Below, piece after piece: positions 16,757 through 24,304 of a DNA stretch of 64,000 bases (position 1 is the first letter of the stretch; every line of letters starts with the position of its first letter). The notes below the pieces were generated by a model that saw only the letters and a list, made by a program, of their open reading frames with translations, had not been told where the DNA came from and made no database searches. The translations under genes and the position numbers were made by a program. Source of the DNA: UMGS363 sp051881815 (GTDB lineage: Bacteria; Bacillota; Clostridia; Oscillospirales; Ruminococcaceae); contig JBJEQP010000092.1 in NCBI GenBank assembly GCA_051881815.1, positions 42,366-106,365 on the forward strand, given 5' to 3'.

Positions 16757-17242
16757 TTATTCAATTATCATAATAGGCTGATCGTAGTCAACAGCCTCGC
16801 CGTTCTTGACAAGTATCTGCTTTACGACGCCGTCATATTCGCTTGTGATCTCGTTCATGAGCTTCATTGATTCGATTATCATAAGAACGTCGCCTTTTTT
16901 AACGTGCTTTCCGACCTCTGTGAAGGGAGGCTTGCTCGGATCGGCAGCAGCATAGAAGGTTCCGACGATAGGAGCCTTCACAACGTTCCCGCATACGGCA
17001 TTCTGCGCTTCAACGGTAGGAACTGCGCCTGCTGCGGCTGCGTTCATCGTTGCGGGCATCATATCATGCTGAACGGGCATACCCATCGGCGGCATAGGGG
17101 GAGGGGGAGGACATTTTCTTCCCTTGACGGTTATGCTCTTTTCGCCGGTCGATACGGTAATTTCTCCAAGCTCTTTTTCCTTGACAATATCCGCAAGCTT
17201 TGCGATCGTTTCAAGGTCAAAGTCATAAATTTTATCACTCAT
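16757..17242 (-). CDS. accB: Biotin carboxyl carrier protein AccB
   Basis: This 161-residue carrier holds biotin on Lys127 in the motif ESMKLMNEI and shuttles it between AccC and AccA/AccD. An N-terminal helical segment, a Pro-rich linker with a run of five Pro followed by MPPMGMP (about residues 45-56), and the C-terminal lipoyl-like fold (residues about 85-161) are visible. It is 13 bases downstream of fabF. Confidence 0.96.
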   Translation of the reverse strand: MSDKIYDFDLETIAKLADIVKEKELGEITVSTGEKSITVKGRKCPPPPPMPPMGMPVQHDMMPATMNAAAAGAVPTVEAQNAVCGNVVKAPIVGTFYAAADPSKPPFTEVGKHVKKGDVLMIIESMKLMNEITSEYDGVVKQILVKNGEAVDYDQPIMIIE

Positions 17243-17255
17243 TGCATTTTTCTCC

Positions 17256-18491
17256 TTAATCGGTGTATTTCTTCAGGCAGATAGTTGCATTGTGTCCGCC
17301 GAAGCCGAGAGAATTGGAAAGTGCACCCTTGATGTCAATATTTCTGTTTCCGTCGACTGCGTAGTCAAGGTCACATTCGGGGTCGGGCGTTGTAAAGCCG
17401 ATAGTCCTGTGAACGAAGCCTTCCTTTACGGAAAGAGCGGTAACGATAGCTTCAACTGCGCCTGCTGCGCCGAGAAGGTGTCCTGTCATCGACTTTGTGG
17501 AGTTGATAACGGTCTTTCTTGCAGCTTCCTCGCCGAGAGCGAGCTTGATAGCGTTAGTTTCGTACTTATCGTTAAGACCTGTGGAAGTGCCGTGTGCATT
17601 GATATAGTTTACTTCTTCGGGTTTAAGACCTGCTTCTTCGTAAGCGTGGCGCATTGCATAAGCGGCAGCTTCACCCGTAGGAGAAGGACTTGTCATGTGG
17701 TAAGCATCGCCCGTTGCGCCGTAGCCTGCGATCTCGGCAATGATGTTTGCACCTCTTGCCTTTGCGTGTTCAAGCTCTTCGAGAACGAGCATACCCGAGC
17801 CTTCGCCGAGGACGAAGCCCTGACGGTTGAGGTCGAACGGAGTCGAAGCCTTGTCGATATCCGTTGCTCTTGAAAGAGCGTGCATATTGTTGAAGCCGGA
17901 AAGTGCAAAGCGTGAGATACAAGCCTCTGCACCGCCGCAGAGAGCAGCGTCAAGATAGCCATCCTTGATCTTTCTGAAGGCTTCGCCGATAGCGTGTGTA
18001 GCGGAGGAACAAGCTGTCGTTGTGCAGAAATTATCGCCCTTGAAGCCTGTGCGCATCGAAACTGTACCTGCAGCCATATTTCCGATCATCATAGGGATAA
18101 AGAAAACGGATACCTTGTCGGGCTTTGCGTTGAACTTTGTTACCTCTTCTTCGGTGAGGTTGAGTCCGCCGATACCTACGCCGACAAGAACGCCCACTCT
18201 GAACGGATCGAGATCCTTAAGATCGGAGCCTGCGTTTTCGAGCGCTTCCATAGCGGAGCATACAGCGAACTGTGTGAAGCGATCCATTCTCTTTGCTTCT
18301 TTTTTATCTATATATTTTGAGCTGTCAAAATCCTTTACGGCGCCAACGACCTTGACTTCAAAGTCGCTTGCGTCGAACTGGTCGATATATGACAGACCGT
18401 TTTTGTTAGCCTTAATATTTGCCCAGTATTCCTCAACGTTTTTGCCGAGAGGGTTTACTGTGCCCATTCCTGTGATAACAACTCTTCTCAT
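17256..18491 (-). CDS. fabF: 3-oxoacyl-ACP synthase II FabF
   Basis: This 411-residue condensing enzyme extends acyl-ACP with malonyl-ACP. The Cys-His-His triad is seen in TTACSSATHAIG, NAHGTSTGLND and KSMTGHLLGAAGAVE. Length is normal for KAS II. AAAGGAG precedes the ATG. It lies 35 bases after fabG. Confidence 0.97.
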   Translation of the reverse strand: MRRVVITGMGTVNPLGKNVEEYWANIKANKNGLSYIDQFDASDFEVKVVGAVKDFDSSKYIDKKEAKRMDRFTQFAVCSAMEALENAGSDLKDLDPFRVGVLVGVGIGGLNLTEEEVTKFNAKPDKVSVFFIPMMIGNMAAGTVSMRTGFKGDNFCTTTACSSATHAIGEAFRKIKDGYLDAALCGGAEACISRFALSGFNNMHALSRATDIDKASTPFDLNRQGFVLGEGSGMLVLEELEHAKARGANIIAEIAGYGATGDAYHMTSPSPTGEAAAYAMRHAYEEAGLKPEEVNYINAHGTSTGLNDKYETNAIKLALGEEAARKTVINSTKSMTGHLLGAAGAVEAIVTALSVKEGFVHRTIGFTTPDPECDLDYAVDGNRNIDIKGALSNSLGFGGHNATICLKKYTD

Positions 18492-18526
18492 CTGAACACT
18501 CCTTTTTCAAAATTTTTAAAAGAACC

Positions 18527-19264
18527 TTACATCATAAGTCCGCCCGAGATCTCGATGACCTGACCCGTAACGTAGGAAGAGTCATCCGATGCAAGGAAGG
18601 AAACAACGCCTGCGATCTCCTCGACTTCGCCGTAGCGCTTCATTGCGATCTGCTCGAGCATCTTGCTGCGCTGCTCTTCGGTGAGCTTGTCCGTCATAGG
18701 CGTCTTGATGAAGCCGGGAGCAACTGCGTTTACGTTTACTCCTCTTGAACCGAGCTCCTTTGCAGCTGTCTTTGTCATTGAGATGATAGCGCCCTTTGAA
18801 GCGGAGTAGTTCATCTGTCCCGGGTTGCCGTAAAGACCTGCAACGGATGCAAGGTTGATGATCTTGCCCGATCTCTGGCGCATCATAACGTTTCCTGCAA
18901 ACTTTGTCATGTTGAAAACGCTCTTCTGGTTTACTGCGATAACAAGGTCGTACTGTTCCTCGGGCATTCTTGCCATAAGTCCGTCCCTTGTGATGCCTGC
19001 ATTGTTTACAAGACAGTCAATAGTGCCGAAGCGTTCCTTGACTGCCTTTACCATAGCTTCGCACTGCTCGTGGCTGGAAACGTCGCAGATAAACTTTTCA
19101 CATTCAACGCCGAGAGCCTTGATCTTGTCCATGATATCATTGTTTTCAAACATTCCCTCATTGATGTCGTTGAGAGCGATGTTGTAGCCATCCTTTGCAA
19201 GACGAAGTGCGATAGCCGCACCGATGCCTCTTGCCGAACCTGTGATAATAGCTGTTTTTGCCAT
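18527..19264 (-). CDS. fabG: 3-oxoacyl-ACP reductase FabG
   Basis: This 245-residue short-chain dehydrogenase reduces 3-oxoacyl-ACP with NADPH. The cofactor motif is GSARGIGAAIALRLA near the N-terminus, NNAG occurs at the usual place, and the catalytic Tyr and Lys lie in YSASKGA. It is separated from fabH by a 230-base gap filled by a long hairpin repeat. Confidence 0.95.
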   Translation of the reverse strand: MAKTAIITGSARGIGAAIALRLAKDGYNIALNDINEGMFENNDIMDKIKALGVECEKFICDVSSHEQCEAMVKAVKERFGTIDCLVNNAGITRDGLMARMPEEQYDLVIAVNQKSVFNMTKFAGNVMMRQRSGKIINLASVAGLYGNPGQMNYSASKGAIISMTKTAAKELGSRGVNVNAVAPGFIKTPMTDKLTEEQRSKMLEQIAMKRYGEVEEIAGVVSFLASDDSSYVTGQVIEISGGLMM

Positions 19265-19299
19265 AGTTAGTTATCCTGCCTTTCCAAATGCTATATTAT

Positions 19300-19483
19300 G
19301 GGGTTCTCTAAAAACCGAGACAAAGCAGTACTTCGTATTGCTCGCATATTTTCGTACATGACTTGCATCAGCTGCAAGGCAACAAACCGCAGTAATACTT
19401 GATGTATTACAAGGTTTGTTAACGCAGCAGATGATGTAAGTCATAGAAAATATGCCGTGAAGGAGGTTTTTAGAGGTTCCCTT
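19300..19483. repeat. Long hairpin repeat, family A, copy 1
   Basis: The ends are inverted (GGGTTCTCTAAAAACC and GGTTTTTAGAGGTTCCC), and the interior folds into a nested hairpin: GCATATTTT with AAAATATGC, ATGACTTGCATCA with TGATGTAAGTCAT, CAACAAACC with GGTTTGTT, and a central TAATACTTGATGTATTA. It lies between fabG and fabH. A spurious minus-strand ORF (19271-19498) is created by it. Confidence 0.85.
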
Positions 19484-19494
19484 TATGTATAAGA

Positions 19495-20487
19495 TCAATA
19501 TTCAAATATTACAGCTGCGCTTGTAAGACCTGCTCCGAAGCCTACAAAGCAGACCTTGTCGCCCTTTTTGATCTTTCCCGAACGAACGGATTCGTCAAAC
19601 GCAGTCGGAATGGATGCGCTTGAAGTGTTTCCGTGCTGATCGAGAGTGATAATGAACTTGTCCATAGATGTGCCGAGGTTCTTGGCGGCCGTTTCGATAA
19701 TTCTAACGTTTGCCTGATGCGGAACGAACCAGTCGATAGTCGTCACATCAAGTCCGATCTTGTCTGCCGCATTCTGCGCAGAGGTAGGAAGAGCCTTTGT
19801 TGCGAATTTATAAACTTCCTTGCCGTCCTGGAAAAGGAATTCGTTCGTGCTTGTGAAATACTCGCCGTAATCATCCGATTCGGTCGTGCGGAAAGGATGT
19901 CTGCCGTAGTTATGCTTTGCATAAAGGAACTTTGCGCCGCTTCCGTCCGAGCCGATGAAGCTTGTGAAAAGCTTGTCCGAACGCTCGATAACAACTGCGC
20001 CCGCACCGTCGCCGAAAAGAACGCAGGTCGCACGGTCGGTATAATCGACAAAGCGTGAAAGCACCTCGGAGGATACAACGAGCACATATTTAAGATCATC
20101 ATCCGTCTGAAGATATCTTTTTGCCGCATCAACAGCATAAGCAAAGCCCGAGCAGGCTGCACCGAGGTCAAAAGCTGCCGCATTCACAGCTCCGACAGCG
20201 TCCTGTACAAGGCTTGCAAGAGAAGGGGTAAAGAAATCGGGAGTAACAGTTGTTCCGATAACAAGTCCGATCTGCGCAGGGTCGATGCCTGCCGCCTCAA
20301 TTGCTTTTTGAGCCGCAGCCGCACCCATCTTCCAGCAGGATTCACCGTCAGTGAGAAAACGGTTCTTTATTCCTGTTCTTGTGGATATCCATTCATCGTT
20401 CGTTTCAACGATCTTGGACATATCATCATTCGATACCTTTACCGCAGGTGAATAGGAGCCTGTTCCGAGAATATTGATTCCAAACAA
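19495..20487 (-). CDS. fabH: 3-oxoacyl-ACP synthase III FabH
   Basis: This 330-residue enzyme starts fatty-acid synthesis by condensing acetyl-CoA, or a branched primer, with malonyl-ACP. The Cys-His-Asn triad is in LGAACSGFAYA, VPHQANVRI and QHGNTSSASIP. The start is a TTG at 20485-20487 with GGAGGT seven bases upstream, giving (M)FGINILGTG. It is the first minus-strand gene of the cluster and has its own promoter. Primer preference cannot be told. Confidence 0.96.
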   Translation of the reverse strand: MFGINILGTGSYSPAVKVSNDDMSKIVETNDEWISTRTGIKNRFLTDGESCWKMGAAAAQKAIEAAGIDPAQIGLVIGTTVTPDFFTPSLASLVQDAVGAVNAAAFDLGAACSGFAYAVDAAKRYLQTDDDLKYVLVVSSEVLSRFVDYTDRATCVLFGDGAGAVVIERSDKLFTSFIGSDGSGAKFLYAKHNYGRHPFRTTESDDYGEYFTSTNEFLFQDGKEVYKFATKALPTSAQNAADKIGLDVTTIDWFVPHQANVRIIETAAKNLGTSMDKFIITLDQHGNTSSASIPTAFDESVRSGKIKKGDKVCFVGFGAGLTSAAVIFEY

Positions 20488-20503
20488 AATTTTTACCTCC
20501 GTA

Positions 20504-20532
20504 TTGAATTTTTATAAAATTTATGTTATACT
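20504..20532 (+). promoter_or_regulatory. Promoter for fabD
   Basis: TTGAAT (20504-20509) and TATACT (20527-20532) are 17 bases apart. Transcription from about 20539 would give a 158-base leader. This start lies downstream of the fabH promoter start on the other strand, so the two 5' ends overlap. Confidence 0.6.
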
Positions 20533-20614
20533 GGATATATGATAGGGCAAAAAATGTCGTTTTAGTGCATTTTGCATAGAGAATTCGCCCCTAAATCATA
20601 ATCATTCACTATAT

Positions 20615-20643
20615 ATTGTAATATTTTTCTTTGTCTTTGTCAA
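20615..20643 (-). promoter_or_regulatory. Sigma-A promoter for fabH
   Basis: On the minus strand TTGACA (20638-20643) and TACAAT (20615-20620) are 17 bases apart. The predicted start near 20607 leaves a leader of about 120 bases before the TTG codon. Confidence 0.8.
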
Positions 20644-20696
20644 GTTAAATCACTAATTATTTAAAAAATTAAATATTTTAAAGGAGTATATATCTT

Positions 20697-21635
20697 ATGA
20701 GCAATTCCGCAAAAACAGTATTTTTATTTTCGGGTCAGGGTTCCCAGTATCAGGGAATGGGCAAGGAGCTTTGCGACGCTTATCCCGAGATAAAGTCTAT
20801 GTATGACGAAGCAAGCGAGATCCTCGGCTTTGATCTTGCAGACAAGTCTTGGAACGCCCCGGAAGAGGAGCTTGCACAGACCGTCATCTCCCAGCCTGCG
20901 ATCATGATGACATCGCTTGCAGCGCTTGAATGTATGAAAAAGAACGGCGCAGAGTTCTCCGCAGTTGCAGGACACTCCCTCGGCGAATATGCGGCTATGG
21001 TCGCTTCGGGCGTTCTTTCATTCAAGGACGGCTTCAAGGTGATAAAGGCAAGGGCAGCCGCAATGCAGAGAGCAGCCGAGAACCAGCACGGCGTAATGTG
21101 CGCAGTTATGGGTCAGGCTCCCGAGGATATCGAGAAGATATGCTCTTCCGTTGACGGCTACGTTACACCCGTAAACTACAACTCCGCAGTTCAGACCGTT
21201 ATCGCAGGCGAACCCGAAGCAGTTGACGCAGCTATCGAAAAGTTCACCGAGATCGGCGCAAAGACGATAAAGCTCAAGGTTTCCGCAGCGTTCCATTCAA
21301 AGCTCATGCAGCCTGCCGCTGACGAGTTTGAAGCGGAGTTGAAAAAGATGGATGTTGTTTTCAACAAGCCGAACGTTACATTCTTCTCCAACCTCTACGG
21401 CGCAGAGATGCCCGATTTCGACAATATGCCCGAAAAGCTTGCAAAACACATCGTTTCGCCCGTAAAATTCACCTCCGAGCTTGCGCTCATGCAAGAGCAG
21501 GGCTTTGTAAACTTTGTTGAGCTTGGCCCAAACAAGGTTCTCACGGGACTTGTAAAGAAAACTCTCAAGGATGTCAACGCTGTTAATGTTGAAAATGCGA
21601 AGACGCTGGAAAAAGCACTTGAAATTATTAAGTAA
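20697..21635 (+). CDS. fabD: Malonyl-CoA:ACP transacylase FabD
   Basis: This 312-residue enzyme transfers malonyl groups from CoA to the acyl carrier protein. The nucleophile Ser lies in AGHSLGEYAAMVASG; FLFSGQGSQYQGMGKEL is the typical N-terminus. AAAGGAG precedes the ATG. It is divergent from fabH, whereas in most Clostridia it lies inside the same operon. Confidence 0.96.
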   Translation: MSNSAKTVFLFSGQGSQYQGMGKELCDAYPEIKSMYDEASEILGFDLADKSWNAPEEELAQTVISQPAIMMTSLAALECMKKNGAEFSAVAGHSLGEYAAMVASGVLSFKDGFKVIKARAAAMQRAAENQHGVMCAVMGQAPEDIEKICSSVDGYVTPVNYNSAVQTVIAGEPEAVDAAIEKFTEIGAKTIKLKVSAAFHSKLMQPAADEFEAELKKMDVVFNKPNVTFFSNLYGAEMPDFDNMPEKLAKHIVSPVKFTSELALMQEQGFVNFVELGPNKVLTGLVKKTLKDVNAVNVENAKTLEKALEIIK

Positions 21636-21683
21636 GAGTTTCAATATACAAAGAAACAAACTATATTATTTTGAGGTGATTTT

Positions 21684-22046
21684 ATGGGAAGATACAGCAA
21701 TTTATCACCTAATCGAAAAGCTGGAAAAGAATTTTTTAATTCAGTTGATAAAATGCTCAAGCCTAAAAAGAGAAGAAAAAAGGGGTGTTATGTAGCAACA
21801 TGCGTTTATGGCTCCTATGATTGCCCCGAAGTATGGACATTGAGAAGATTTAGAGATTATACACTTGACAGAACATGGTATGGTAAATTGTTTATATGCT
21901 TTTATTATACTATTAGTCCTATAATTATTAAATTTTTTGGAAGCCAAAAGTGGTTTAAAGTATTTTGGAGGAAACAGCTTGATAAAATGGTTTCAGCTTT
22001 GAAATCAAAAGGTGTTGCAGATACTGAATACGAAGATAAATACTAA
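21684..22046 (+). CDS. Small protein with a CFI-box-like motif
   Basis: This 120-residue protein contains CYVATCVYGSYDCPEVWTLR followed by RFRDYTLDRTWYGKLFICFYYTISP. That matches the pattern of CFI-box-CTERM proteins (CFIATAAYGS, then LRxFRD, then YYxxSP), which is known as a C-terminal module of unknown function. Here it forms almost the whole protein, preceded by a basic N-terminus with KPKKRRKKG. GAGGTG precedes the ATG at good spacing. The codons are more AT-rich than those of fabD next to it, which hints at separate ancestry. Confidence 0.75.
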   Translation: MGRYSNLSPNRKAGKEFFNSVDKMLKPKKRRKKGCYVATCVYGSYDCPEVWTLRRFRDYTLDRTWYGKLFICFYYTISPIIIKFFGSQKWFKVFWRKQLDKMVSALKSKGVADTEYEDKY

Positions 22047-22061
22047 TATATATCTCAAACC

Positions 22062-22087
22062 GTAGGGGCGGATTCCATATCCGCCCG
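22062..22087. repeat. GTAGGGGCGG palindrome, family B
   Basis: GTAGGGGCGGATTCCATATC is followed by CGCCCG, forming a short hairpin. The same unit recurs at 30499 and, inverted, at 34699, and variants occur at 30333, 30443 and 62245. Confidence 0.75.
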
Positions 22088-22145
22088 TCAGAACGTGTTG
22101 TATTCTATCAGAATAAATACTATATGTATAAAAGGAATGATGAAA

Positions 22146-22991
22146 ATGGAAAAATACGCAATTTTAGGTTATCCGCTCAAACACACAATGTCCCCTCCGA
22201 TACACAAAAGATTGTTCGAGCTGGAGGGAAAGAGCGATGCTGAGTACGAGATCTGCGAATTTGCGCCCGAAACTCTTGCGGAGAAGGCAGCTTACCTCAA
22301 TTCGCTCGGCGGATATAATATCACTATCCCGTTCAAAGTTGATATAATAAAGTATATCGACGAGCTGGACATTTCCGCAAAGCGTTATGATTCGGTGAAC
22401 TGCGTTGTGAACCGTGACGGAAAGAATATCGGCTACAACACCGACTGCTACGGCTTTCTCCGTGCTCTTGAAGCAGGCGGAGCAAAGCTCGGCGGAAAGG
22501 TTCTCCAGATCGGCTGCGGCGGCGTAGGAAGAATGATGGCTATTGAAGCGCTTCTCCACGGCGCAGACCTTACCGTTGTCGTACTCAAAGGCTTTGAGGA
22601 CACCGCAGAAGCCGTTGTTTCCGAGCTAAAAAAGCAGGGCTGCGGCGATGACGTTCTCTCACGCTTCAAGTATATCTACGCAGATCAGATCGAGGGCGAT
22701 TTCGACCTGCTCGTAAATGCAACACCCGTTGGAATGTTCCCGAACGTCGATAACTGCCCCGTTTCCGAGGAGGTCATCTCCCGTTGCGGCAGCGTTTTTG
22801 AAGTCATCTACAACCCCGATAAAACAAAGCTCATGAAGATCGCCGAATCGCAGGGCAAAAAGGCTATCGGCGGCATGGCGATGCTCGTATGGCAGGCTGT
22901 TGTCGCTCACGAGATATGGAGCGGTGCAAAATACAGCGACAGCGACATTGAAGCTCTTATCTGCGATATGAGAGAAGCGCTCAAAGCTTAA
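22146..22991 (+). CDS. aroE: Shikimate dehydrogenase AroE
   Basis: This 281-residue enzyme reduces 3-dehydroshikimate with NADPH in the aromatic amino-acid pathway. It has SPPIHKRLFE near the N-terminus, the catalytic Lys in ITIPFKVDIIKYID, the catalytic Asp in NTDCYGFLRALE and the nucleotide loop IGCGGVGRMMA. I start it at 22146 because AAAGGA lies 9 bases upstream; earlier Met codons overlap the ribosome site. ITIPFK replaces the commoner VTxPxK. It does not sit with other aro genes. Confidence 0.93.
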   Translation: MEKYAILGYPLKHTMSPPIHKRLFELEGKSDAEYEICEFAPETLAEKAAYLNSLGGYNITIPFKVDIIKYIDELDISAKRYDSVNCVVNRDGKNIGYNTDCYGFLRALEAGGAKLGGKVLQIGCGGVGRMMAIEALLHGADLTVVVLKGFEDTAEAVVSELKKQGCGDDVLSRFKYIYADQIEGDFDLLVNATPVGMFPNVDNCPVSEEVISRCGSVFEVIYNPDKTKLMKIAESQGKKAIGGMAMLVWQAVVAHEIWSGAKYSDSDIEALICDMREALKA

Positions 22992-23030
22992 AGCAATACC
23001 ATTCAAGACTTAACAGGAAGGACGGAGGAA

Positions 23031-23963
23031 ATGAATTTGAAGGCAAGGCTCCAGATGTTTGCAAAATCAGTCAGCGTCTGGTTCGGTATATTTCTTATCA
23101 TAGGCTGCTGTATCGGTTTCAGCATAAACATCCTGCTCGGATTTTTCTCGGTTTCGGGAGCAAGCAAGCTCAATATGCGCATCTTCATCCCGATACTTAT
23201 CGCAGGAGCGGCTGTTCTTGCTGTCGGAGCGCATTTTTTCAGTGCGATCATCACGAAGCGGCCTGAAAAGAAAATGCGTCAGCAGCTTGACAAGACGGCT
23301 GCAAAGAACGGCATAGGCCGCGAATATATCGAGATACTCAATCTTTCGTGCAGAGGAAATATCCGCACAAAGGTCTGCTCCGAGCTTGCACTCACAGCGC
23401 TCGTCACGGGCAATTTCAAACGTGCAAAGGAACAGCTTGACCGTGTTGACGCAATAAGCGTTACCGATATCGCAAATTCAACGGGAAACTATTCGGACGC
23501 CGCCTATTATTTCTCCTCGTCAATACTTTATTACTGCGGCTTAAAGGATTACAACAGCATGGAAAACACATATATCCATGCAAAGCAGTATACCGAGAAC
23601 CTCACCGCCGATTTCTTTGCAATGTCGGTCAGAGCGCTCGGCGAGCTGATGTTCGGAAGCAAGATAGCCGCCGCCGAAGCGCTTCGCACCGCCGAAATGC
23701 TCTCACGCTCGCATATAAAATCGAAAATGCCAATGCACAGAGCGCTCTGCTCGGCAATATGCGCCGAGGTACACTATCATCTTGGAGAACCGGAAAAGGC
23801 ATTTGACGATATCACCGAAGCTATGAGCTACAAGATATCGACCGAGTTCACCGATTATCTTGTCGAACGGGGAAGAACGATAAAGGATCATCCCGAGCCT
23901 GTTTCCGACCCGACCGCACCGCTGTTCGGCGAAGTTCTTTTAAGTCCTTCGGATTTTGAGTAG
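23031..23963 (+). CDS. Membrane-anchored protein with helical-repeat tail, unknown
   Basis: This 310-residue protein has two N-terminal membrane helices (about residues 14-38 and 49-72) followed by a soluble, mostly helical region (about 80-285). That region resembles tetratricopeptide repeats (ALTALVTGNFKRAKEQLDRV; AEVHYHLGEPEKAFDDITEA). I do not recognise a named family. It follows aroE by 39 bases with GGAGG before the ATG, so it may be cotranscribed. A 30-bp perfect hairpin lies just beyond the stop. Confidence 0.75.
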   Translation: MNLKARLQMFAKSVSVWFGIFLIIGCCIGFSINILLGFFSVSGASKLNMRIFIPILIAGAAVLAVGAHFFSAIITKRPEKKMRQQLDKTAAKNGIGREYIEILNLSCRGNIRTKVCSELALTALVTGNFKRAKEQLDRVDAISVTDIANSTGNYSDAAYYFSSSILYYCGLKDYNSMENTYIHAKQYTENLTADFFAMSVRALGELMFGSKIAAAEALRTAEMLSRSHIKSKMPMHRALCSAICAEVHYHLGEPEKAFDDITEAMSYKISTEFTDYLVERGRTIKDHPEPVSDPTAPLFGEVLLSPSDFE

Positions 23964-23992
23964 AATAACAAAGCTATAAACGGCAGTACACT

Positions 23993-24054
23993 GCGAAGCG
24001 ACCAAAAGTTTCGTCCACCTTTGAAAAGGTGGACGAAACTTTTGGTCGCTTCGC
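23993..24054. repeat. Perfect 30-bp stem hairpin
   Basis: GCGAAGCGACC at the left end begins a 30-base arm that pairs perfectly with 24025-24054 around a two-base loop. No T run follows on either side, so it is not a classical terminator. The terminal GCGAAGCGACC is shared with the repeat at 41535-41930. Confidence 0.85.
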
Positions 24055-24158
24055 GTATGTTTTCCAAGCTGCACAGCAATAATTTTCAAAAACCCCTTTT
24101 ATTTTGCAAAAGTATATGTTATAATAGATGTGTATTGACATACGCAAGGAGGTTTTTT

Positions 24159-24290
24159 ATGAAGCTTACCCAGTCAAAAACATTCTGGAGAGGTCTTTGG
24201 CTCGCTGCCGTTGCTCTCGGCGGTATCGCACTCGTCAAGGTCGCTTTCGAGATACTCAACCTCACAGATAAAAAATATATTGATCTTTAA
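24159..24290 (+). CDS. 43-residue single-helix membrane protein
   Basis: The frame encodes MKLTQSKTFWRGLWLAAVAL, then a Gly-rich hydrophobic stretch and a charged tail: one predicted membrane helix at about residues 12-31. AAGGAGG lies 7 bases before the ATG, and a TATAAT box lies at 24120-24125, about 35 bases upstream of the start codon. It ends 14 bases before the flippase gene. Function unknown. Confidence 0.65.
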   Translation: MKLTQSKTFWRGLWLAAVALGGIALVKVAFEILNLTDKKYIDL

Positions 24291-24304
24291 GGAGCTTTTC
24301 TGCA

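Noticed and set aside
19271..19498. Minus-strand ORF of 75 codons across the family A hairpin
   Set aside because: It is produced by the repeat: the same CCVNKPCNTSSITAVCCLAA peptide appears in another repeat copy at 46365-46550, and neither has a ribosome site or protein-like context.
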